Shown here piece after piece: positions 6,293-13,583 of a stretch of 15,178 nt of DNA. The notes beneath the pieces were generated by a model that ran no database searches, was not told where the DNA came from, and saw only the letters and a program-made list of their open reading frames with translations. Location: positions 1 through 15,178 of the forward strand of contig JBMYYE010000058.1 in assembly GCA_049609065.1 (NCBI GenBank), in the 5' to 3' direction. Each line of letters starts with the position of its first letter. Position 1 is the first letter of the stretch. Both the position numbers and the translations under genes were made by a program. The DNA comes from JBMYYE01 sp049609065. Lineage in GTDB: Bacteria > Pseudomonadota > Alphaproteobacteria > Rhodobacterales > Rhodobacteraceae.

Positions 6293-7135
6293 ATGAGTTC
6301 AAAGGCGAGACCTGCGATTTTACAACTGGAGGACCGCCTAGAAACTGAAGGCGATCCACGAGACCGTATTTTACTGTCAGATTATATCACATCCGTGGAA
6401 ATTGGCGCGTTTCAGGTGGAACGCGGCATTGAACAGCGTTTGAAATTTAACATCGCCGTTGCTGTTGCGCCTCATGATGGGGCGGCATCGGATGATGTGG
6501 ATGACATCTTATCCTATGATACTTTGAAAAATGCCGTGCAGTTTGAGCTTAAGGCAGAGCGGCTCAATCTGCTTGAAACATTGGCTGAGCGGATCGCAGA
6601 TCGTATTTTGCGCGAAGATCAGGCGCAAAAGGTGATCCTTCGTATTGAAAAACTGGATCGTGGCGACGGGGATCTCGGGGTCGAAATGGTGCGCGAAAAA
6701 GGTGGGACGCGGGTTGAAACCTCTGATCGGGATATTTTGTCTGGTCGTGAAATATGGTGCTTTTCCAAGGCGGACCTGCCGGCGTTAAAAAACGCGGCAA
6801 CAGCCCGCGCTTTGATTGCGGTTGATCAAAATGTTGCGGTTGAAGGGGCTGTAAACGATCCTCTTGCGCGGGCGCAGGTGGCGCTTTTGACATTGGATCA
6901 GGCGGCATGGCGGCTGAAATCGGTTTTGCCCGACGCCCAAGTTGTCAGCACCCGTACGGAACTGATCTGGGCTTTGGGGCAAACCGCGCCCGTTATTTGG
7001 GCGCCAAGCAAGCTTGCCATCGATACGGATGGATTTCTTGATCTTTCGCGCAGCGAGGTATCTGGCGTTGCTCTGGCAGAGATGCTCAAGGCCGAATTTG
7101 GTGCTGCAGCCGTTTTAAAAAAGGGCACGTCATGA
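6293..7135 (+). CDS. folB: Dihydroneopterin aldolase with an extra C-terminal domain
   Basis: A 280-residue protein. The N-terminal half (about residues 20-140) is FolB, which converts 7,8-dihydroneopterin to 6-hydroxymethyl-7,8-dihydropterin plus glycolaldehyde in folate synthesis. Key residues align with the family: catalytic Glu in GAFQVERGIEQ (E43), Tyr in LSYDTL (Y75), anchoring Glu in NLLETLAER (E95) and Lys in LRIEKLD (K120). FolB alone is about 120 residues; here about 135 more follow (145-280). That tail contains AQVALLTLDQAAWRL, a WAPSKLA strand, and a final SEVSGVALAEML...AAVLKK segment. The order resembles the C-terminal half of amino-acid-kinase-like proteins, but I cannot confirm it. 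The start at 6293 is preferred for GGAG at 6280-6283; 6278 or 6284 are possible. The stop overlaps the folP start (ATGA), so the two are translationally coupled. Confidence 0.9.
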   Translation: MSSKARPAILQLEDRLETEGDPRDRILLSDYITSVEIGAFQVERGIEQRLKFNIAVAVAPHDGAASDDVDDILSYDTLKNAVQFELKAERLNLLETLAERIADRILREDQAQKVILRIEKLDRGDGDLGVEMVREKGGTRVETSDRDILSGREIWCFSKADLPALKNAATARALIAVDQNVAVEGAVNDPLARAQVALLTLDQAAWRLKSVLPDAQVVSTRTELIWALGQTAPVIWAPSKLAIDTDGFLDLSRSEVSGVALAEMLKAEFGAAAVLKKGTS

Positions 7136-8151
7136 CCTATTACCGCCCAATTTGCCTATCGGATTTTGATGCCCCTGACACGGCATTTCGCCTTGCGGGG
7201 GGCTGGGTGAATTTCACCCATGTGGAAAAAATGGCCCGTGGCGGTGGGCGTGAAATCGTGAAGGCTGCGGATATCCCGCAAGAGGCGCTTGATCGCCTCA
7301 CCGCCCCACGCGCCCCAATCTGCGGTCTGACATTTGAGCGCACCCGCCTTATGGGGATTTTGAATGTCACCCCTGATAGCTTTTCGGATGGGGGGGATTT
7401 TTATGTGCCTGAACACGCTCAAACCCAAGCCCAAGCCATGGCCGCGGCTGGGGCGGATATGATTGATATCGGCGGGGAATCCACCCGCCCTGGGGCCGAT
7501 TTTGTGGAGGCCGCGATAGAAATCCAACGCACAAGCCCTGTGATTTCTGCATTGGCCGCCAAAAACATCGCCCCCATTTCCATTGATACACGAAAAGCCT
7601 GCGTGGCGGAGGCCGCCGTCAAAGTGGGCGCGGCCTTTATCAATGACGTGTCCGCCTTTGAATTTGACGCGGAAATGGCCGAAACAGCGGCCCGCCTTAA
7701 AGCCCCCGTATGCCTCATGCATGCCCAAGGTGTGCCCAAAAATATGCAAGATGACCCAAGCTATGGGGATGTTTTGCTGGATGTGTATGATGCGCTCGCC
7801 GCGCGGGTTGATCACGCGGTCTCCATGGGGATCCCTAAGGCGCGGATCATGGTGGATCCTGGAATTGGCTTTGGCAAAACCGTGGCGCATAATCTATCAC
7901 TTTTGCGCGGGATGAGCCTATTTCATGGGCTGGGCTGTGTTGTGCTCCTTGGCGCCTCACGCAAACGTTTCATTGATGACATCTCTGGAGCCCCATCAGC
8001 AAAAGACCGCGTATCAGGCTCGGTTGCTGTCGCCATTGAAGGTGTAAAACAGGGTGTTCAGATGCTGCGCGTTCATGATACTTATGAAACCAAACAGGCA
8101 GTTGATATATATAATGCGATGAGCATTGAAGGGGCATTTGATGGCACGTAA
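7132..8151 (+). CDS. folP: Dihydropteroate synthase
   Basis: A 339-residue cytoplasmic enzyme that condenses 6-hydroxymethyl-dihydropterin diphosphate with p-aminobenzoate to give dihydropteroate; it is the target of sulfonamides. All family signatures are present: ILNVTPDSFSDGG (76-88), DIGGESTRPG (112-121), ND in INDVSAF, DPGIGFGKT (242-250), SRKRF (276-280) and RVHD (313-316). About 65 residues precede the core barrel. That is longer than E. coli FolP (282 residues) but seen in alphaproteobacteria. The ATG at 7132 overlaps the folB stop by 4 nt. The 3' end overlaps glmM by 11 nt, so folB, folP and glmM form one tight translational series. Confidence 0.96.
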   Translation: MTYYRPICLSDFDAPDTAFRLAGGWVNFTHVEKMARGGGREIVKAADIPQEALDRLTAPRAPICGLTFERTRLMGILNVTPDSFSDGGDFYVPEHAQTQAQAMAAAGADMIDIGGESTRPGADFVEAAIEIQRTSPVISALAAKNIAPISIDTRKACVAEAAVKVGAAFINDVSAFEFDAEMAETAARLKAPVCLMHAQGVPKNMQDDPSYGDVLLDVYDALAARVDHAVSMGIPKARIMVDPGIGFGKTVAHNLSLLRGMSLFHGLGCVVLLGASRKRFIDDISGAPSAKDRVSGSVAVAIEGVKQGVQMLRVHDTYETKQAVDIYNAMSIEGAFDGT

Positions 8152-9484
8152 GTTTTTTGGCACTGACGGAGTGCGCGGACAGGCAAACACATTTCCAATG
8201 ACGGCTGAGATGGCGCTCAAATTAGGGGCGGCAGCAGGGCGTTTTTTTCGTCGCGATGGGTCGCATCGGCACCGTGTTGTGATCGGCAAGGACACGCGGC
8301 TTTCAGGCTATATGCTTGAAAATGCACTGACCGCAGGCCTGACATCCACAGGGATGAATGTTTTGTTGTTGGGCCCCGTGCCAACGCCGGCAATTGGGTT
8401 TTTGACCCGATCCATGCGTGCCGATGTGGGAATTATGATTTCGGCGTCCCACAACCCCCATACGGATAATGGCATCAAATTCTTTGGCCCTGACGGGTTT
8501 AAGCTTTCTGATGAGGCGGAAATCGAAATCGAGCGGCTCCTTGAATGTGATATTGAACCGAGCCAGCCAGAAAATATCGGGCGCGCAAAACGTATTGATG
8601 ACGGGCGCGGTCGCTACGAAGAATATGCAAAAATGACCTTTCCTGCTGGCCGCCGTTTGGATGGCTTGAAGGTTGTGATCGATTGCGCGAATGGCGCTGC
8701 TTATAAGGCCGCGCCTGAGGTGCTCTGGGAATTGGGGGCTGAGGTTATTCCCGTTGGTGTATCTCCTAACGGCTTCAATATTAACGATAAATGCGGTTCA
8801 ACCTATCCGCAAACGGCCGCTGAAACCATTTTGGCCCATGGGGCGGATATTGGTATTTGCCTCGATGGGGATGCAGACCGCGTCATTATTATTGATGAAA
8901 AAGGCCAAGTTGCGGATGGCGATCAGATCATGTGCTTGATGGCTGAGCAATGGGCGTCTGAGAACCGGTTGAATGGCAAAACGCTTGTCGCGACGGTGAT
9001 GTCGAATTTGGGGCTTGAAAACCGCCTCAAAAGCCAAGGCATTGACCTTGTTCGCACCGGCGTTGGTGATCGCTACGTGGTTGAGGCGATGCGCAAAGGT
9101 GGCTTTAACCTTGGTGGGGAACAATCGGGTCACATTGTGATGACCGATTATGGCACCACGGGGGATGGGCTCATTGCTGGGCTGCAATTCTTGGCGGCGA
9201 TGGTGTCGACGGGGAAAAAGGCAAGCGAATTGGCCAATTGTTTTGACCCAGTGCCGCAGATTTTGGAAAATGTGCGCTATGGGGCGGATGCAGCGCCTTT
9301 GGACGCGGATGCGGTGAAAGCTGTGATCAAAAGCAGCAAAGAGCGCCTCGAAGGGACTGGGCGGCTATTGATCCGCAAATCAGGCACCGAACCGTTGATC
9401 CGCGTCATGGCCGAGAGCACAGATGAAGTGCTCTTGCGGTCCGTTGTTGATGGCATCGTTGGAGAAGTGAAAAAAGCAGTCTAA
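8141..9484 (+). CDS. glmM: Phosphoglucosamine mutase
   Basis: A 447-residue enzyme that turns glucosamine-6-phosphate into glucosamine-1-phosphate, on the path to UDP-GlcNAc for peptidoglycan and LPS. The start at 8141 gives the canonical MARKFFGTDGVRG, and AAGGGG lies about 7 nt upstream inside folP. The active-site loop ISASHNPHTDNGIKFF carries the phosphorylated Ser (S103). The Mg-binding loop is DGDADR (242-247), and the C-terminal phosphate-binding loop is RKSGTEPLIRVM. Length is normal (about 445). Its N-terminal codons overlap the end of folP, so its synthesis is coupled to the folate genes, a gene order known from Gram-negative bacteria such as E. coli. Confidence 0.97.
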   Translation: MARKFFGTDGVRGQANTFPMTAEMALKLGAAAGRFFRRDGSHRHRVVIGKDTRLSGYMLENALTAGLTSTGMNVLLLGPVPTPAIGFLTRSMRADVGIMISASHNPHTDNGIKFFGPDGFKLSDEAEIEIERLLECDIEPSQPENIGRAKRIDDGRGRYEEYAKMTFPAGRRLDGLKVVIDCANGAAYKAAPEVLWELGAEVIPVGVSPNGFNINDKCGSTYPQTAAETILAHGADIGICLDGDADRVIIIDEKGQVADGDQIMCLMAEQWASENRLNGKTLVATVMSNLGLENRLKSQGIDLVRTGVGDRYVVEAMRKGGFNLGGEQSGHIVMTDYGTTGDGLIAGLQFLAAMVSTGKKASELANCFDPVPQILENVRYGADAAPLDADAVKAVIKSSKERLEGTGRLLIRKSGTEPLIRVMAESTDEVLLRSVVDGIVGEVKKAV

Positions 9485-9517
9485 CCATAGAGTTTGACCA
9501 AAAATGCACCATCCCAG

Positions 9518-9534
9518 CCCGCCTATGCGGGTTT
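9518..9534 (+). terminator. Short hairpin after glmM, possible weak terminator
   Basis: CCCGC (9518-9522) and GCGGG (9527-9531) form a 5-bp GC-rich stem with a CTAT loop, 34 nt after the glmM stop. It is followed by TTTGGGTT, a short and broken T run. It may end the folB-folP-glmM transcript only in part. Confidence 0.4.
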
Positions 9535-9561
9535 GGGTTGTGATGTCTGCGCAATGACGAT

Positions 9562-9662
9562 AAGGACGGGGCTTGTTTGTGCGCGCAACCCTTGTGCGCA
9601 TGCTGGGTTCGCTCGCAGCTGCGTTGATGTGCCCCCGAATTTGTCCCTTGAAAGGACCAAAA
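9562..9662 (+). promoter_or_regulatory. Structured leader of the DEAD-box helicase gene with a possibly occluded ribosome binding site
   Basis: The leader holds two copies of AAGGAC: one at 9562-9567 and one as the Shine-Dalgarno at 9652-9657. GTCC at 9643-9646 can pair with either. In the long-range form, GGGGC (9568-9572) also pairs with GCCCC (9631-9635), leaving the ribosome site free. In the local form GTCC/GGAC closes a 7-nt loop and hides it. Between them lie a TGCGC/GCGCA hairpin (9580-9600) and a CGCAGCTGCG palindrome (9614-9623). Folding is read by eye only. Confidence 0.4.
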
Positions 9663-10979
9663 ATGTCATTCCAAGACCTTGGGCTTGATCCACGTATCCT
9701 CTTGAAATTACAAGAGTTAGGCTTTGATAAGCCGACTCCAATCCAAACACAGGCTATTCCATTTGCAATGGCTGGGCGCGATGTTATGGGCCTCGCGCAG
9801 ACCGGCACGGGTAAAACCGCCGCCTTTGGTTTGCCGCTTTTGCACCGTTTATCCGTCGATCGGGTGAAGCCGCGTCCAAAACATATTCATGGCTTGGTGC
9901 TCGCCCCGACGCGTGAATTGGTGAAACAAATCCACGATAGCCTGAAACCGCTTTCTGACAATCTCCCGCTGAAGCTTCAGGTCGTCGTGGGTGGTGTGTC
10001 GGTGAACGCACAGATCAATCGTTTGAACCGTGGGGGTGCCGATTTGATGATCGCAACGCCGGGCCGTTTGCTTGATCTCATCAAACAAGGTGCGCTTTTC
10101 TTGGACGAAGCGTCCTTCTTGGTGCTCGATGAAGCGGATCAGATGCTTGATATGGGGTTTATCCATGATTTGCGTAAGATCGCGGAGCTTTTGCCAGAAA
10201 AACGTCAAACCATGCTGTTTTCGGCAACGATGCCAAAATTGATGGCGGAAATTTCCAAAAGCTATTTGACCAATCCAGAGCGCGTACAAGTATCCCCGCC
10301 CGGTAAAGTGGCGGATAAGATCACACAAGAACTTCACTTCGTATCCCAAGCCTCAAAAATGGGCCTGTTGATGGAATTGCTTGAGGGCCACAAAGAGGAT
10401 CGCACACTCGTTTTCTCGCGCACAAAACATGGCGCAGAGAAAATGAAACGTCAGCTCGAAAATGCGGGTTTTGCGGCGGGATCCATTCACGGCAATAAAA
10501 GCCAAGGCCAACGGGACCGCGCCCTTGCGGGGTTCAAAGATGGGTCGATCAAAGTGTTGATTGCAACCGATGTGGCGGCGCGCGGAATTGATATTCCTGA
10601 GGTGAAATACGTCTATAACTATGAATTGCCAAATGTGCCGGATAACTATGTGCACCGTATTGGCCGAACCGCGCGTGCGGGGGCTTCGGGCAAGGCGATC
10701 GCGTTTTGTGGGTCCCAAGAAATGGGCGAGCTGAAAGACATTCAAAAAGTCATGAAGATGGAAATCCCTGTTGCCAGCGGCCGCGCCTGGGCCCCTGAAG
10801 AGCAAACAGAAAAGCCAAAGCAAGGCGGCGGTCGTCGTCGGGGCGGTGGCGGTGGACGCCCACAAGGTGGCAAACCAAGATCGGGTGGCAAACCGTCTGG
10901 CGGTAAGCCCGCTGGCGGTGGTGGACGTCGCCGTAAGCCAGGGGGCGGAAAACCGAGTGGCGCAGGGCGCCGAAAGTAA
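9663..10979 (+). CDS. rhlE: DEAD-box ATP-dependent RNA helicase, RhlE-like
   Basis: A 438-residue cytoplasmic RNA helicase, likely acting in ribosome assembly, RNA decay or cold adaptation. The start at 9663 has AAAGGAC 5 nt upstream and yields MSFQDLGLDPRIL, close to the E. coli RhlE start; a TTG-initiated upstream extension in the same frame is leader. All motifs are in order: Q motif (FDKPTPIQTQAIP, 21-33), I AQTGTGKT (45-52), Ia APTREL, Ib TPGR, II DEAD (156-159), III SAT (187-189), V ARGIDIP and VI HRIGRTARAG. The last ~60 residues are a Gly/Arg/Lys-rich unstructured tail with repeated GGKP units, typical of RNA-binding and condensate-forming tails. The stop is only 2 bp from the convergent EamA gene. 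Confidence 0.93.
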   Translation: MSFQDLGLDPRILLKLQELGFDKPTPIQTQAIPFAMAGRDVMGLAQTGTGKTAAFGLPLLHRLSVDRVKPRPKHIHGLVLAPTRELVKQIHDSLKPLSDNLPLKLQVVVGGVSVNAQINRLNRGGADLMIATPGRLLDLIKQGALFLDEASFLVLDEADQMLDMGFIHDLRKIAELLPEKRQTMLFSATMPKLMAEISKSYLTNPERVQVSPPGKVADKITQELHFVSQASKMGLLMELLEGHKEDRTLVFSRTKHGAEKMKRQLENAGFAAGSIHGNKSQGQRDRALAGFKDGSIKVLIATDVAARGIDIPEVKYVYNYELPNVPDNYVHRIGRTARAGASGKAIAFCGSQEMGELKDIQKVMKMEIPVASGRAWAPEEQTEKPKQGGGRRRGGGGGRPQGGKPRSGGKPSGGKPAGGGGRRRKPGGGKPSGAGRRK

Positions 10980-10981
10980 GT

Positions 10982-11893
10982 TTATGTCTTTTTAAACAGT
11001 GGGATAATAGTTTTCCACTGGATGAGGAATACCCCCAGCAAAATCATTCCGAGCGCAATATATAATGTGCTCGGGAGGGCTTCTCCCAAAATGAGAGTGC
11101 CTAGGACCACGGACCAAATGGGCACTTGGTAATTGGTGAGGCTCATGAAGCTTGGGCCTGCTTCGCGGATGACCATCACCCGAAGCATATTCGCAGCCGC
11201 CGTCGGCAAAAGCCCCAGCACAATCACCGCAATGAGGGATGTTGTGGTGCTTGGAAAAACGGGCGCGCCTTCGGCAATGAAGGCAGCAGGGATTACAATC
11301 ACCGACCCAATTAGCAATAAAACGGTAGCAAGCCCGATGGAATCCACAGGTGGCAAACGCCGCATCAAAACGGAGCTCAACGCATAGCAAAAAGTGGTGG
11401 CAAAACAGGCCAATCGCCCAAGTGTTTCCAAAGATTGCCCCGAGCTTTCAAAAACCTGCGGCCCAAGGAGCGTGAGAACACCGGCAAACCCAATGAGAAG
11501 CCCAATGCTTTTCACCCAAGTAAGCCGTTCACCCGGCACGAAAAAATGCGCAAGCGGCAATACCATAAGCGCAACAGCAGCCATGGACACGCCAGCAAAA
11601 CCAGAGGCGACATATTGCTGTCCCCAGCTTAAAAACATGAAGGGCACGGCGGAGCTTAAAGCGCCAATGAGCAAAAGTGAGCGCCAATCGCGTGCGTCCG
11701 TTTTCCAAAACCGCCACCCGGAGATCCCCCAAATAAGCGTCATCAATAGGGAGGCAAAGCCAATGCGCCCTGCCGCAAGCCAAAAGGGGCTGAGCCCGGT
11801 GAGCGCGATTTTAATAACCATAAATGTCGCGCCCCAAGTGAGCCCCAAAAGAAGGATCATGAGCCAATGGCGAAATGTGATGTCCTGTTGCAT
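10982..11893 (-). CDS. EamA/DMT superfamily transporter
   Basis: A 303-residue inner membrane protein with ten hydrophobic segments in two EamA repeats (about residues 8-140 and 155-290). This is the standard layout of drug/metabolite transporters (RhaT/YdcZ-like). Diagnostic pieces are LLGLTWGATFMVIKIAL near the N-terminus, SWGQQYVASGFAGVSMAA at the end of the first half, and NYQVPIWSVVLGTLILGEALP in the second. The start at 11893 (MQQDITFRHW) has AAGGA about 7 nt upstream; an ATG 39 nt earlier overlaps the ilvC terminator and is unlikely. Many relatives export amino acids or metabolites, and its place behind ilvC may hint at that, but the substrate is unknown. It is convergent with the helicase gene, with no room for a separate terminator. 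Confidence 0.92.
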   Translation of the reverse strand: MQQDITFRHWLMILLLGLTWGATFMVIKIALTGLSPFWLAAGRIGFASLLMTLIWGISGWRFWKTDARDWRSLLLIGALSSAVPFMFLSWGQQYVASGFAGVSMAAVALMVLPLAHFFVPGERLTWVKSIGLLIGFAGVLTLLGPQVFESSGQSLETLGRLACFATTFCYALSSVLMRRLPPVDSIGLATVLLLIGSVIVIPAAFIAEGAPVFPSTTTSLIAVIVLGLLPTAAANMLRVMVIREAGPSFMSLTNYQVPIWSVVLGTLILGEALPSTLYIALGMILLGVFLIQWKTIIPLFKKT

Positions 11894-11915
11894 GGAGGAT
11901 CCTTGGATGGGGCAT

Positions 11916-11945
11916 AAAAAAAGGCGATGCATTGCACCGCCTTTT
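11916..11945 (-). terminator. Intrinsic terminator of ilvC
   Basis: GGCG (11923-11926) and CGCC (11938-11941) form the base of a stem that can extend through TGCA-type pairing in the loop. Read on the minus strand the stem is followed by seven T residues, 20 nt after the ilvC stop. The plus strand also has TTTT. It separates ilvC from the EamA gene, whose start is only 23 nt further on, so that gene depends on read-through or a promoter inside this tract. Confidence 0.8.
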
Positions 11946-11965
11946 CAATCATATTTGAAGCGGTC

Positions 11966-12988
11966 TTAGTTTTTTTCTTTGTCGACCATTTTGCCTGCGG
12001 AAATCCAAGGCATCATGTCGCGAAGTTTTTTACCAACAACTTCGATTTCGTGCTCGTCATTTGCACGACGGGACGCTTTGATTGTTGGCTGACCAACAGC
12101 ATTTTCGAGCATAAAGTCACGAACGAATTTGCCAGACTGGATGTCTTGTAGGCTTTCTTTCATGGCTTTCTTCGTTGCTTCGTAAGGAAGGATACGTGGA
12201 CCAGTGACGTACTGACCGTATTCCGCTGTGTTGGAGATGGAGTAATCCATGTTTGCGATGCCGCCTTCATAGATCAAGTCCACGATGAGTTTTGTCTCGT
12301 GGAGACACTCAAAGTAAGCCATTTCAGGGGCGTAGCCTGCTTCAACAAGGGTTTCAAAACCGCAACGGATCAATTCAACGATACCACCACAAAGAACCGC
12401 TTGCTCGCCAAAGAGGTCTGTTTCGCACTCTTCACGGAAGTTGGTTTCGATGATGCCAGAACGACCGCCACCGATTGCAGAACAATAAGAAAGACCGATT
12501 TCCAACGCTTTGCCCGTTGCGTCATTGTCGATCGCAACAAGACACGGCACGCCGCCGCCTTTGGTGTATTCGCCGCGCACTGTGTGGCCTGGGCCTTTTG
12601 GCGCCATCATGATCACGTCAACGCCTTCTTTCGGCTCGATAAGGCCGAAGTGAACGTTAAGCCCGTGTGCAAATGCAATCGCCGCACCAGGTTTGATGTT
12701 GTCATGCACGTATTTTTTATATGTTTCCGCCTGAAGCTCATCTGGCATGGTGAACATGATCACGTCACACCAAGCAGCTGCTTCTGCGATGCCCATCACT
12801 TTGAGGCCTTCTGCTTCGGCTTTTTTCGCAGATGCAGACCCTTCACGAAGGGCAACAACAACGTTTTTTGCGCCAGAATCACGCAAGTTCAACGCATGCG
12901 CGTGACCTTGGGACCCGTAGCCTAGAATGGCAACATTTGCTTCTTTGATGAGGTTCACATCGCAATCACGATCATAATAAACGCGCAT
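11966..12988 (-). CDS. ilvC: Ketol-acid reductoisomerase (NADP+), class I
   Basis: A 340-residue cytoplasmic enzyme of isoleucine and valine synthesis. It rearranges and reduces 2-acetolactate and 2-aceto-2-hydroxybutyrate using NADPH and Mg2+. The start at 12988 has AAGGA 8 nt upstream and begins MRVYYDRDCD, as in short class I enzymes. The Rossmann loop GYGSQGHAHALNLRDSG (23-39) and R48 indicate NADPH use. The active site shows AHGLNVHFG (H108), the metal ligands in ETDLFGEQ (D191, E195) and later YFECLHET (E227, E231). Length is exactly typical for class I. Divergent Lrp-type regulators start 136 nt away, and an intrinsic terminator lies just downstream, so ilvC is probably monocistronic. 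Confidence 0.97.
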   Translation of the reverse strand: MRVYYDRDCDVNLIKEANVAILGYGSQGHAHALNLRDSGAKNVVVALREGSASAKKAEAEGLKVMGIAEAAAWCDVIMFTMPDELQAETYKKYVHDNIKPGAAIAFAHGLNVHFGLIEPKEGVDVIMMAPKGPGHTVRGEYTKGGGVPCLVAIDNDATGKALEIGLSYCSAIGGGRSGIIETNFREECETDLFGEQAVLCGGIVELIRCGFETLVEAGYAPEMAYFECLHETKLIVDLIYEGGIANMDYSISNTAEYGQYVTGPRILPYEATKKAMKESLQDIQSGKFVRDFMLENAVGQPTIKASRRANDEHEIEVVGKKLRDMMPWISAGKMVDKEKN

Positions 12989-13060
12989 AGTCTTTTCCTT
13001 TTGCGGTTGGTCTTTGTTGAAGGAACCATATACGGCGTTGTGCTGGATTTGAAAGTGAGT

Positions 13061-13093
13061 TGTTGAATAATTTTTCACATATGATAAATTTAT
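13061..13093. promoter_or_regulatory. Lrp-like dyads and lrp promoter between ilvC and the regulator pair
   Basis: An imperfect dyad TGTTGAATAATTTTTCACA (13061-13079) resembles Lrp/AsnC boxes: GAA and TTT/C arms around an AT core. Next to it is a perfect palindrome ATAAATTTAT (13084-13093). A sigma-70-like pair TTGAAT (13063-13068) and TAAATT (13085-13090), 16 nt apart, faces the regulator genes and overlaps both dyads, which suggests autoregulation. The ilvC promoter on the other strand could not be placed with confidence. Confidence 0.45.
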
Positions 13094-13124
13094 ATGCGCA
13101 ATTATGATGATAATCGGAAAAATT

Positions 13125-13583
13125 ATGCAAGTTGACGACGCAGACCGTAAAATTCTTCGGCATATGCAAGGGGACCCATCCGCAACCACGGCGGAATTGG
13201 CGGCGCGGGCAGGATTAACCGTGGGGACATGTTGGCGGCGTATTGAAAAGCTCACGACAACGGGGGTGATCCAAGGCCAAGAGGCCATCATCGCCTGGGA
13301 CGCGTTGGGGTTTTCGGTGGAAGTGTCGCTTCGGATCACGCTTGATAAAACCAACCCGCGGGCGTTTGATGAATTCATCACAGCCGCGCGCGCCGTACCT
13401 GAAGTGCTTGAAATTCAGACCTTCTTGGGGCGGGTGGATGTGCGGCTCAATATCATCGCCCGCGATATGGCCCATTACCAAGACATTTATCGCCATCAGA
13501 TCCTACCGCTGCCCCATATCAATGAAATCGAAGCACTCATGCATATTTCCACCATTAAACGCGATGAGGCGCTGCCCCTATGA
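13125..13583 (+). CDS. Lrp/AsnC family transcriptional regulator (first of a tandem pair)
   Basis: A 152-residue DNA-binding protein with the standard Lrp/AsnC layout. A helix-turn-helix spans about residues 20-43 (TTAELAARAGLTVGTCWRRIEKL), and a C-terminal RAM/AsnC ligand-binding domain spans about 65-145 (VEVSLRITL ... EIQTFLGRVDVRLNIIARD). The start at 13125 (MQVDDADRKIL) is the usual family start; an ATG at 13104 would add 7 residues and lies inside the promoter region. The Shine-Dalgarno is weak (GGAAA). It is divergent from ilvC with Lrp-like dyads between, so control of branched-chain amino acid synthesis is likely. The second Lrp gene begins within its last codons. Confidence 0.9.
   Translation: MQVDDADRKILRHMQGDPSATTAELAARAGLTVGTCWRRIEKLTTTGVIQGQEAIIAWDALGFSVEVSLRITLDKTNPRAFDEFITAARAVPEVLEIQTFLGRVDVRLNIIARDMAHYQDIYRHQILPLPHINEIEALMHISTIKRDEALPL

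Noticed and set aside
7156..7890. A 244-codon minus-strand frame opposite folP
   Set aside because: It is antisense to a certain gene, its translation is rich in His, Gly and Arg as expected from a codon shadow, and it has no family motif.
12299..12925. A 208-codon plus-strand frame opposite ilvC
   Set aside because: It is a shadow of the strongly conserved ilvC coding sequence; its Cys/Phe/His-rich translation looks like antisense of conserved codons.
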